Source: Lachnospiraceae bacterium AC2028 (lineage in GTDB: Bacteria; Bacillota; Clostridia; Lachnospirales; Lachnospiraceae). Taken from it: a stretch of 64,000 nucleotides of DNA. The translations under genes and the position numbers were made by a program. A model generated the notes under the pieces. The model was given only the letters and a program-made list of their open reading frames with translations, did not search any database and was not told the DNA's origin. How positions within the stretch are numbered: position 1 is the first letter of the stretch; each line of letters begins with the position of its first letter. Location of the stretch: contig JNJD01000014.1 of the NCBI GenBank assembly GCA_000702685.1, positions 1 to 64,000 on the forward strand, in the 5' to 3' direction. Shown here in pieces: positions 9,401-17,344 of the stretch.

Positions 9401-11677
9401 ACCGATGTTAATGTGGCTGACAATCTCAATAATATGGGCGTAGCTCCCTTCAGAGGATGCGAAGCTCTTGCAAATGTTGAATTTAACGGAAATCCCCGTT
9501 ATACCTGTGACGGTTCCATCATCTATTCGACCGATTCGAACGGAAATAAGACCGTTCTGATCGAATGCCTTGAGGGCAGAAGAGAGCCCAAGAACGGCGG
9601 ACCTTACATCAATTCGACCGAGACCTCCGGCATTACCGCAATCAGCACCGAAGCATTTGCAGAGTGCCAGGGCATCAGGGAAGTCGATCTTACCAAGTCG
9701 CTCATTGATGAGATCCCTACCAACTGCTTTGAGGACACCACCGATCTGAGGAACGTCAAGCTTCCTTACACCTGTGATACGCTGAGTGATTATGCATTTG
9801 ACGGAAGCTCGGTTGAGTATATTGAAGGTACCCAGTATCTGACCATTATCGACGTCAATGCACTCGATCATATGACCTCGACCGGATGGGATCCTTCCAC
9901 GAAGAGCGGAGATCACGGAAGCAATTCAAGCGTAACGATCTGTGCTCCCGATGACAGTTATTTCTCAAAGTACGGAACCAGGAACGGTTACACCGTGACC
10001 AGTGCTCCGAAGGTCGAGTATTTCGATGTTAAATTCTTCGATTATACCGATTCTTCACCTACTTCCTTTGTACAGGTAGGAACGACCCAGTCGATCCTTT
10101 CCGGATCCGATGCGGTTCCTCCCACTCCTCACGGACGTGACGGATATATCTTCAAAGAGTGGAGCCCTTCATATCAGGCAATAAGCGACAATACCAGCTG
10201 CTATGCCGTATATGAGACGGAGCCCGATGATTACAATAAGCATACCGTAACCTTCTATTATGACAGCGGTTACACCACGCTTCTTAAGACCTGTTATATT
10301 TCAAACGGACAGAGCGCAGCATCCGAAGCTCCTCTTACCGATGTAATGTCCAGACTCGGAGAAGACGAGTATTTCAGAGGATGGATCGGCGGCGACATTA
10401 CCAACATCACCGCAGATACCAGATTCTATGCGGATATAAGCGATGTTCCCGCAGGCTCATGGAAGGTTAATTACTATTCGTTCGACGGTTCGACACTTCT
10501 TTTCACGACCACCGTCAAGAACGGACAGTCCGCACCTTCATACCAGGCACCCGCAGTTGACGGATATACCTTCATCGGATGGAGCGGCGATCTTTCAAGC
10601 ATTACCAAGGATACCGTAACCGTAGCTCAGTACAAGGCTAATGACGGATCACAGGGTAATCCTTCAGGAAATACCGGCACGAATAATAACAACGGTTCGA
10701 ACGGAAACGGTTCAACCGCAAATGCTACATACTATACCCTTACCGTAGTTAACGGTTCTGGTTCCGGAAGCTATATCGCCGGTGCGAATGTAGTCATCAT
10801 GGCTAACGATCCCGGCAACGGCAAGGCATTCGGTAACTGGTCGATCTCACCTTCGACGGCACCTATCGCATCCAAGGCAATGTCCGCAACGGTTGTCACA
10901 ATGCCTTCGGAGAATGTAACCGTAACCGCAAATTACGTAGCCGCAACCGCCGGTAACGGCAATAACGGAGCGGGCGGAAACGGATCCGGCGGAAACGGTA
11001 ACGGAAACAATACCAATTACTGGCCTTCGACCGGCAACGTGCCCAGAAGCAGCGGAACTACCGTAGTCATCGACAAGAACGGTCTTTCCAATACAGGCGT
11101 CGTATCGGCTACCGTAAACGGTTCAACCGATAATTTCACCATTAAGATCACCGAGAGCCAGACAGCCAATAAGCTCGTTCTCGATGCACTGCTCAAAAAG
11201 TACGGAACACTTGATAACATCATTTACTTCCCGTTCGATATCAGCCTTTACGATGCAGCGGGAACTACGCAGATAACCGATACGTCGGGTCTTACCATTA
11301 CGATCACAATTCCCATTCCCGATTCGATGACCGGATATGCTGCAAACAATAAGGTTGCGGTCATCACCAATAATGAGATCGATCCTCTCAATGCGAGATT
11401 CACGACCATTAACGGTGTTCCCTGCGTAACCTTCACATGTACCCACTTCTCACCTTACGTCATCTACGTTAATACCGTTGAGATGACTGCGGGAAGCGAC
11501 GGAAGCGGAGCAGGCAACGGACTTGACAACACACCCAAGACCGCCGACCCCATCCACCCGAAGTGGTTCGTATCGATCGCACTCTTTGCGATATCCATAG
11601 TCCTGTTCGTCATGAAGGACAAGAAGGCGCTCAAGCCTGTAAAGGCCGATAACGTAAGAGCACCGAAGAGAAGATAA
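6500..11677 (+). CDS. Large LRR/InlB-repeat cell-wall protein with TPKTAD sorting signal
   Basis: A 1725-residue secreted protein. Residues 1-45 form a signal peptide with a basic start and a hydrophobic core (VGALFLASSVIVAAIP). BspA-type LRR_5 repeats (IGDYAFYACTGLQSF and similar) fall in blocks near 300-480, 575-640, 870-1000 and 1060-1150. Three InlB-type (Listeria-Bacteroides) repeats follow at about 1174-1377. Then come a Gly/Asn-rich linker, another beta-repeat (about 1410-1475) and an Asn/Gly-rich spacer. The C-terminus has TPKTAD (1678-1683), a hydrophobic segment from about 1688 and a basic tail, which is a sorting signal of the type used by class B sortases. The sortase gene is directly upstream. 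Such proteins usually act in adhesion; the ligand is unknown. GGAGG precedes the start. Confidence 0.9.
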   Translation: MNKPKRRIKKSVRKTVGALFLASSVIVAAIPTTSYQGGATEAATFTDAPDYALRYELGQASGLSSTDSRKSTVDTLLTSSNTSVPFIKPVASLGNPDDITDVTVYTSEDSLYQFAYVSMEGRQNEDGNEKFAFILKYNTPGSLPNGQLTIPNTVDAYLAYNTNDGSSTAANVAVGKSGNYLFYEETREVTDYDVTGNVTGTHTEYAYRPCYASARSDWAGIADENLYWFDTTDMRPGTDYTNEFSATQPSHLTQVGTDQAHQRISNAPVRFIANQYIEVDSTGNLHIKKITDSSQGIFSGNGNIQHLTTGGNLNGIGDYAFYACTGLQSFKFSNGLSAIGNHSFEYCSSLKEIDIPGDTNLRVIGAYAFKNCTTLQSFTVPTSVSLLCDGVFQNCGHMSSCTLYGTDVASSALRYLGNGVFYGCSDLTELEFPEYYTESDVNISNFKNCYSLEKIITHNTEMDFIDDSEETQNDKIPFTFQDFLGDLSPNFYMAGVETGTAAQETAEAKWGLVHQTCRDNHIAYNYIPTDYFEKTITEEGGGTARYLVDGNNNLEFCDVKGTVYTLNLPEYIGPNYIKAIGDGAFANKCSLVLVSIPSTIESIGKEAFKGCHNLQYVYFDTDTVTIGDDAFATQDTSAHSDDCVHGTGFTGGKQTINIDGRTFELYDQAHMTTSSNKPAIQLYFVGTIDSNAEPYKYAMSLRGKYSYGSQTRSFIRFLSGYPTCQEIEFVLDSDLGDTGKATLVDFPIKSDTSDLYNPNNPKTSYLTLEQKDAIHYAETDYNNGQATEDQVAFLNATKNLVVPLGVDAIKDGLFHDKTTLASDAMEVTLYGIDVIEAEYSIADPATATDDNGDVCPPVVTIDPDKSDFAGCPNLLSVTLKGDAQKTIQDGAFYDCDGLTDFEAYCPIDRIGQNAFGNDAALKTFTTLSTVGTIADHCCTGDPLLETVALNGGVQSIEKHAFEDCVALTDVNVADNLNNMGVAPFRGCEALANVEFNGNPRYTCDGSIIYSTDSNGNKTVLIECLEGRREPKNGGPYINSTETSGITAISTEAFAECQGIREVDLTKSLIDEIPTNCFEDTTDLRNVKLPYTCDTLSDYAFDGSSVEYIEGTQYLTIIDVNALDHMTSTGWDPSTKSGDHGSNSSVTICAPDDSYFSKYGTRNGYTVTSAPKVEYFDVKFFDYTDSSPTSFVQVGTTQSILSGSDAVPPTPHGRDGYIFKEWSPSYQAISDNTSCYAVYETEPDDYNKHTVTFYYDSGYTTLLKTCYISNGQSAASEAPLTDVMSRLGEDEYFRGWIGGDITNITADTRFYADISDVPAGSWKVNYYSFDGSTLLFTTTVKNGQSAPSYQAPAVDGYTFIGWSGDLSSITKDTVTVAQYKANDGSQGNPSGNTGTNNNNGSNGNGSTANATYYTLTVVNGSGSGSYIAGANVVIMANDPGNGKAFGNWSISPSTAPIASKAMSATVVTMPSENVTVTANYVAATAGNGNNGAGGNGSGGNGNGNNTNYWPSTGNVPRSSGTTVVIDKNGLSNTGVVSATVNGSTDNFTIKITESQTANKLVLDALLKKYGTLDNIIYFPFDISLYDAAGTTQITDTSGLTITITIPIPDSMTGYAANNKVAVITNNEIDPLNARFTTINGVPCVTFTCTHFSPYVIYVNTVEMTAGSDGSGAGNGLDNTPKTADPIHPKWFVSIALFAISIVLFVMKDKKALKPVKADNVRAPKRR

Positions 11678-11718
11678 GCAATAAAGTTTCTGTTGTCTTA
11701 CTGTAAAGGAAACTACAG

Positions 11719-13998
11719 ATGAAAAGAATCAGAAAGCTGTTGGGAGTGATCCTGATAATAGTCGCTTTACTCGTGATGCAGCTTCCTCCTCTGGGGGCGG
11801 ATGCTGCATCCGTCCCCGAGTTTTCTATTACGGGGGCGGGCACGCTTGTTTCCTATAACGGAAGCGCGACTGATGTAGTAATCCCTTCAACCGTCATCGA
11901 GATAGCAACCGATGCGTTCAGGGACAACGATCACATCCGTACCGTTACAATTCCTAATTCTGTCAAGAAGATCCATGAATATGCATTCTGGGATTGCGAT
12001 AATCTTCAGAGTGTAAACATCGGCACAGGACTTACGAAGATCGATGATTTCGTATTTGCCAACTGCATGGGTCTTGTTTCCGTATCCATTCCCTCAAATA
12101 TCAAGAGTATCGGCATCTATGCATTCGAAGACGATGTCAATCTTGAAGCGGTAAATATCACACAGTACACTATGGACATCCACGAAAGTGCTTTCGACGG
12201 ATGCTATAAGCTTGTCATATTCGCACCCGAAGGTTCATATGCCTGGAAATATGCCCAGGGATTCTATGTAAGACAGAGCAAGTTCACAATCTATGAAGAT
12301 ACCGGAATGATCGATGTGATCGATGAGACTGTAACCCACGATGAACCCGATACCGAAGATGTATCCGGTAACGGTGATACCGAAGTGATCGACGAGACCG
12401 ATCCTTACGGTGAACCCGGTGCTTATACGACGGAGTTCGAGATCACGCAGCGTCCCGACGGTACCTATACCGCAGTTGCAGTCAACCAGAATACGGACAT
12501 CTACGGTGAAACCCACGTGGTCGGCAATTCCGCTGTTGTTTTCATGGATAATTCATCCATGCATGTAATAAACGGAAGTGATATTCAGGCCGCAGAAAAC
12601 GAGGCTGTGCATTCGGATCATTCCGATCCCGAGATCACTTATTCATCCACCATACCCAAATATACGATCGTCGATTCGGGCATTGTTGCAGATAAGGCAT
12701 ATTACATGTCCTCGGATCTTACCAATATGAGCCTTCCTTCGGGAGTTTACGAGATAGGACAGTTTGCTTTCTCAAGGACTGAGGTTATATCAGTAACACT
12801 TCCGGACGGTGTAAGGACCATTGATTACGGTGCATTCTACCACTGCAACAGACTGCTTGATGTACAGCTGCCTGAAACGGTTGAAAAGATCGAGCCGTTT
12901 GCATTTTCGGAGACCCCCTGGGTTGATGATTTCCTTTCCGGAAACGGAGGTATCAATAATCAGCTTGATAACAGGCTCAATTCATCTGGCGGAGATTTCC
13001 TTGTAAGCGGAGGAGCTCTTATCGCTTACAGAGGAGACAGTCCCAATGTTACCGTTCCAAACGGTGTACGTATCATTGCTGCGGAAGCTTTCAAGGGTCA
13101 TACCGAGATAAAGACGCTTGCTTTCCCGGATTCTCTAATAAGCATCGGTGAAGGAGCGTTCATGGATTGTTCCGGACTCGAAGAGGTTTCTTTTGGCGGA
13201 AATGAAGAGGAGATTCTCGACAGGGCCTTCAAGGGAACCGGTATTTCCGTAAACGATATTCCTAACAGAATCGTAAATGTCGGAGTCGGAGCGTTTGATG
13301 ACCTTGACGCAGAAGCCGGCCTGAATATAACCTGTGAAGAAAGCACCAGGAGATTATCCAATATTTCCTACAGGCCTTCATCTGAGGACAAGGATAATGC
13401 CGGAGTGACCGTAACGGGAAGCGAAGGCGTGCTTGCATATCTTGACGGTGCGGACAGGCCTTACGATCTTTTTGTATACAGGATAGCCGAATCAGCCGTG
13501 CTTGACCGCGCTCTGGAGCGTGCTTCGGGATTCCTTGAAAATTATGCTCTCGGTGAGAGGGTTATTTATGATATCGAACTGAAGGATTCTTCGGGCATTT
13601 CCATCGATAAGCTCGGAAATCAGGGTCTTGAGATAGCTGTTCCGATCCCTGAGGAGCTGTCCGGTGAAAAGCTTGTCGTTCTTACGGTAGACAGAAACGG
13701 TCAGTTAGAGGATATTCCCGTTACCGTTGTAAGTACGAACGGAAAAGAATACGCGAGATTTACGACCTATCATCTTACCCATTTTGCCCTGTATTCGACA
13801 GGAAGCTCACTCAGTGATTCCGACATCATCACTTCCGATGTTACGCTCAGAGCTGCTTCCGGAGGACCTAAAGCAGTTGTTCAGGAAACGGGGCTTAAGC
13901 ACTGGCTTGTTACCAGGGGACTTATAAGATGGATCGTGTTCGGTCTTCTGGTCTTCACGGGAGTATTTTTGATCGCAATAAGGAAAAAACACAGATGA
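11719..13998 (+). CDS. Secreted LRR_5 protein anchored by a C-terminal membrane segment
   Basis: A 759-residue surface protein. It has a signal peptide (LLGVILIIVALLVMQLPPLGADA), BspA-like LRR repeats at about 30-165, 320-400 and 420-540, an acidic linker between the first two blocks (about 195-235, rich in DETDP), and a beta-rich region before the end. The C-terminus is a single membrane helix (about 728-752) and a short basic tail. No sorting motif like TPKTAD is visible, so it should stay in the membrane. It probably shares a transcript with the larger LRR gene 41 bases upstream. It overlaps the following YfhO gene by four bases (ATGA), which implies translational coupling. Confidence 0.85.
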   Translation: MKRIRKLLGVILIIVALLVMQLPPLGADAASVPEFSITGAGTLVSYNGSATDVVIPSTVIEIATDAFRDNDHIRTVTIPNSVKKIHEYAFWDCDNLQSVNIGTGLTKIDDFVFANCMGLVSVSIPSNIKSIGIYAFEDDVNLEAVNITQYTMDIHESAFDGCYKLVIFAPEGSYAWKYAQGFYVRQSKFTIYEDTGMIDVIDETVTHDEPDTEDVSGNGDTEVIDETDPYGEPGAYTTEFEITQRPDGTYTAVAVNQNTDIYGETHVVGNSAVVFMDNSSMHVINGSDIQAAENEAVHSDHSDPEITYSSTIPKYTIVDSGIVADKAYYMSSDLTNMSLPSGVYEIGQFAFSRTEVISVTLPDGVRTIDYGAFYHCNRLLDVQLPETVEKIEPFAFSETPWVDDFLSGNGGINNQLDNRLNSSGGDFLVSGGALIAYRGDSPNVTVPNGVRIIAAEAFKGHTEIKTLAFPDSLISIGEGAFMDCSGLEEVSFGGNEEEILDRAFKGTGISVNDIPNRIVNVGVGAFDDLDAEAGLNITCEESTRRLSNISYRPSSEDKDNAGVTVTGSEGVLAYLDGADRPYDLFVYRIAESAVLDRALERASGFLENYALGERVIYDIELKDSSGISIDKLGNQGLEIAVPIPEELSGEKLVVLTVDRNGQLEDIPVTVVSTNGKEYARFTTYHLTHFALYSTGSSLSDSDIITSDVTLRAASGGPKAVVQETGLKHWLVTRGLIRWIVFGLLVFTGVFLIAIRKKHR

Positions 13999-16472
13999 AA
14001 AAATATGTTCTTAAAGCAGTTATCTCTTTTATCACGGCTGCATTGCTTGCAGCCGTGATATTTGCGTTTGCAGGTATTTATCCCGGATCGGACAGAACAC
14101 TTCTTGTCTTCGATATGCAGGAACAGTTCGTGTCTTTCTATTCGTCTCTTAAGAGCGTTTTTAACGGATCGGCTTCCTTCGGATATTCATTTCAGGGATC
14201 GAACGGAACTCCCTATATCGGGATGTTCGCTTATTACCTTGCATCGCCTTTTTCACTTATCACGCTGCTTTTTGATGTACGCCACATGCCCGATGCTGTA
14301 TGGCTTATGGATGTGCTTAAATGCGGAGCTGTTGCTGCTTCTTTTTCGGTATTTCTGACATACAGGGAAGTGAAGAGCGGCATCGCTAATCTGATCCTCA
14401 GCCTGTGCTATGCCCTGAGTTCCGCTGCGGTCTCTTTTTTCCTGCTTCCCATGTATCTTGATACCATGTATATGCTTCCGGTCATATGCATATTCCTTGA
14501 GATACTTCTTAAGACGAAGCCGGACAGGAGCAAGCCTCCGATCGATCTGAGCAAGGGCTTCGGTATGAGATCCAAGGCTGAAGCCAGGAGCATAATCGAA
14601 TCCAATTTCGAGATGAATGCCGTAGCCAAGAAGGGCTGCGCATATTCCGCCATGCTGGCACTATGCATGTATTTTCATTATTATTCGGCGTATATGGTCT
14701 GCATCTTCCTGATCATGTACAGCATCTTCATCCTTACCGAGAATATTTCCGAAAAGCCCGATCTTAAGGATATGGGGCTCAGATTCCTGAATTTCGTATT
14801 CTATTCGATGTTTGCCGCGCTGCTTGCTTCACCGCTTCTTATTCCCGTGGTCAAGGAGCTTGCTCAGGGTAAGAGCGGAGATGCGGGTGTGTATTCGAAC
14901 GGATCGTTTATTGTGACCGGCCCGATTGGTCTTCTTAAGCAGTTCATCTGTGGGCATTTCGGCTCACTTTACAGTGAAGGTGCACCGGCAGTTTACTTTA
15001 CCCTGATCGTCCTCGCGCTTGCCATAGCCGGGATCGTTAAATACAGAAAGAATAAAGCAAATACCGTCTGCAGCATCGTTATCCTCTGTGTGTTCGTGCT
15101 GAGCTTCATGTTGAGGCCGCTTTACCGTATGTGGCACGTTTTCAGAGACCCTGTGGCATATCCTCACAGGTTTGCTTTTCTTTTCGTGTTCTTTATGCTG
15201 GTGCTCGCTTCAAAGGCTCTTCCTATTGATGCACTGAAGAAAAAGATGCCCTCAAAGGCTCTTATCCCTTCACAGATCGCCGTTTCCGCGATTATAGTCT
15301 GTCTGCTCGTCATAAACGGAGTCAGGATCACATTGCCCGTATTTGGGAATTATCCAAATACAAAAAGATCCGATTATGTTTATGCGATAGATATTACGGA
15401 AGATATGATAGCGGCGGCTAAGGAAGATTCGATTTCGCATTCGGACGGAGTATCTCTTTGCAGGATAGGCAAGGATATCGAGATCACTTCGAACGATCCG
15501 ATGCTGCTCGGATTCAACGGAATTGACTATTTCTCGTCATCGTACAATTCCGATATGCTCGAGCTTTATAAGAATCTCGGAATTCTTCAATATCACTATA
15601 AAGCCTGCGATAAGGGAAGCACGATAGTCACTGATATGCTTCTCGGAGTGGATTATGAGCTGTATTACACGAAGCCGGAATACGGCTATGCTTTTGTCGC
15701 ATCAAACGGATTCGGAAGCTTATACAGGAATCCCTATTCGCTCGGAACAGGATATCTTGCCTGCGATGATACCTGTGAGTTCGGGCATAATGCCTTTGAA
15801 AACCAGAATGCATTTATCTCATCCGTCCTCGGAAAAGAGACCGCTGTTTATACTCCGATAGTTTATTCGCAGAACGAAAGAATGATAGACGGAGTTGAAG
15901 TGACGGATTCAAACGGTGATTATGTCATTACACCGATGCCCATCAAGGTGATCACATTCGATCCTCCCGTTGGCAGGAATATCTATCTTAATTTCGAACT
16001 TCTCAGGGAATCGGAACTTGATTATGATGCCAAGACGAGCACGGATACGATCAAGGTATATATGGACGAGCCCGGATGGGGCGATGAATTTAACGGATAC
16101 CAGAGAGCTTCGAATATGTATCTGGGAAATCATTACAGCGACAGAAGCTTTGTACTTGAAATATATGATTCGGGTGAGGACAGAGAGGCATACCTTTATG
16201 AACTTGATCTAGAGTTGCTGGAAGAAGTTTATTCAGAGATAAATGAAGGCAGATTCATTGCAAATCAGGCATCCGGAAGCATTATATCGGGACATATCAC
16301 GGTTTCTGATGAAAGCAGGAATGACCTTGTGTTTACTATCCCATATTCACCCAATTTCCATGCATACGTGGATGGAGTGAGAGTCGAGATATCCGAATAT
16401 GCGGGAGCACTGCTTACTATCCCGGATATAGAAACGGGAGAACATGAGATAAAACTCGAATACAAATCATGA
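13995..16472 (+). CDS. YfhO-family membrane protein, paralogue 1
   Basis: An 825-residue polytopic membrane protein of the YfhO family (GT-C-like fold). In Bacillus subtilis, YfhO is needed for lipoteichoic acid glycosylation together with the polyprenyl-phosphate sugar synthase CsbB. The first helix is followed by the family signature YPGSD (29-33) and a conserved Asp (LLVFDMQEQ). Many helices and then a beta-rich extracytoplasmic C-terminal domain follow, with the conserved end motif IPYSPNFHAYVDGV. Unlike the other four paralogues in the window, it stops right after that domain and has no final membrane helix. ATG 13995 is chosen because it overlaps the LRR stop codon and follows AAGGAAA. 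The acceptor is unknown; the linked LRR proteins are candidates. Confidence 0.85.
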   Translation: MKKYVLKAVISFITAALLAAVIFAFAGIYPGSDRTLLVFDMQEQFVSFYSSLKSVFNGSASFGYSFQGSNGTPYIGMFAYYLASPFSLITLLFDVRHMPDAVWLMDVLKCGAVAASFSVFLTYREVKSGIANLILSLCYALSSAAVSFFLLPMYLDTMYMLPVICIFLEILLKTKPDRSKPPIDLSKGFGMRSKAEARSIIESNFEMNAVAKKGCAYSAMLALCMYFHYYSAYMVCIFLIMYSIFILTENISEKPDLKDMGLRFLNFVFYSMFAALLASPLLIPVVKELAQGKSGDAGVYSNGSFIVTGPIGLLKQFICGHFGSLYSEGAPAVYFTLIVLALAIAGIVKYRKNKANTVCSIVILCVFVLSFMLRPLYRMWHVFRDPVAYPHRFAFLFVFFMLVLASKALPIDALKKKMPSKALIPSQIAVSAIIVCLLVINGVRITLPVFGNYPNTKRSDYVYAIDITEDMIAAAKEDSISHSDGVSLCRIGKDIEITSNDPMLLGFNGIDYFSSSYNSDMLELYKNLGILQYHYKACDKGSTIVTDMLLGVDYELYYTKPEYGYAFVASNGFGSLYRNPYSLGTGYLACDDTCEFGHNAFENQNAFISSVLGKETAVYTPIVYSQNERMIDGVEVTDSNGDYVITPMPIKVITFDPPVGRNIYLNFELLRESELDYDAKTSTDTIKVYMDEPGWGDEFNGYQRASNMYLGNHYSDRSFVLEIYDSGEDREAYLYELDLELLEEVYSEINEGRFIANQASGSIISGHITVSDESRNDLVFTIPYSPNFHAYVDGVRVEISEYAGALLTIPDIETGEHEIKLEYKS

Positions 16473-16503
16473 CCTGTTCACCCACCGTTCCTTTGTTCAT
16501 CAA

Positions 16504-16531
16504 AAAAGCTCTGACTTTCGTCAGAGCTTTT
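16504..16531. terminator. Bidirectional terminator between convergent genes
   Basis: A perfect 12-bp stem (AAAAGCTCTGAC with GTCAGAGCTTTT) has loop TTTC and T-runs on both strands. It closes the surface-protein operon on the plus strand and the kinase/phosphatase operon on the minus strand. Confidence 0.9.
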
Positions 16532-16534
16532 GCT

Positions 16535-17326
16535 TTACTTATATGTTACGTATATTTCCTTACCGGTCTCAAGATTGAAGCATCCGAGCCTGCTGGATTT
16601 TGTATTCAGGGCCATTCCGCAGTCAATGTCTATGACCTTGATGCCTCCTCGTCTCTTGATCTTGCAGATCTGTCCGCGGCCCTTTTCATCCATGCATCCG
16701 AGTCTTTGTGTAAATACATGGCCTACGAGGTAGGTGTCTTCGGGATAAGCGAACCAGTCATATTCAAGCATGTCAATGGGCGGTCTGTCGTCCAGAAGAG
16801 AATCCCATACAACTGATTCCGCATCGATGAGTGCCTCTTTGTATAACAGCGCATCTCCGAATTTATATCCTACAGAGTAGGAGTGGGAGATATGATAGTC
16901 TGTATCACCGACATGAACTCTTTTAATGAGCTTTAGGCTCTTAAGATAAGAGATAATCCTGTCCTGTTCCTTACGGTCGAGCTTCTTGAAGGCGTTATAT
17001 GTGATCCTGCCTCCGTTTGCGGGGTGGAACCAGAGATCGATGGGAGTGAAGGCTTCACCGAGCTCGGACTTGGCCTTTTCACTTATCTTTTCGGTCTTTC
17101 GCATATAATCGATGGCATCGATCATCATCAGCTCGTGATTTCCGAGGAACATTTCCATGTTCTTCCTTTCCATCACATCCTGTATGATCTTGATGCCGTC
17201 GCGTCCTCTGTCTATCACATCACCAACGACATACATAAAATCATCCTCGGAGAATCTGAGCTTCTCGAGGAGCTTTTTGTATGTACTGTAGTGACCATGA
17301 ATATCACTTATCGCATAAGTGGACAT
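16535..17326 (-). CDS. PPP-type metallophosphoesterase (Ser/Thr protein phosphatase-like)
   Basis: A 263-residue calcineurin-like phosphatase with the metal-binding motifs of the PPP family: SDIHGH (Asp8, His10), GDVIDRG (from 35) and GNHE (62-65), followed by later His residues (ISHSYSVG; VGHVFTQ). It has no signal peptide, so it is cytoplasmic. It follows the kinase gene by 18 bases on the same strand and is the natural candidate to reverse that kinase's phosphorylation. Diadenosine tetraphosphate or another small phosphoester remains a possible alternative substrate for this fold. Confidence 0.88.
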   Translation of the reverse strand: MSTYAISDIHGHYSTYKKLLEKLRFSEDDFMYVVGDVIDRGRDGIKIIQDVMERKNMEMFLGNHELMMIDAIDYMRKTEKISEKAKSELGEAFTPIDLWFHPANGGRITYNAFKKLDRKEQDRIISYLKSLKLIKRVHVGDTDYHISHSYSVGYKFGDALLYKEALIDAESVVWDSLLDDRPPIDMLEYDWFAYPEDTYLVGHVFTQRLGCMDEKGRGQICKIKRRGGIKVIDIDCGMALNTKSSRLGCFNLETGKEIYVTYK

Positions 17327-17344
17327 AAAACTAAAATAACCTCA

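Noticed and set aside
10660-11030. Gly/Asn-rich stretch in the large LRR gene considered as a DNA repeat or CRISPR-like array
   Set aside because: It is in frame, encodes a flexible linker, and the DNA units are irregular without spacers.
16469-16816. Open frame of 115 codons downstream of YfhO 1
   Set aside because: It runs through the bidirectional terminator and lies opposite the phosphatase C-terminus.
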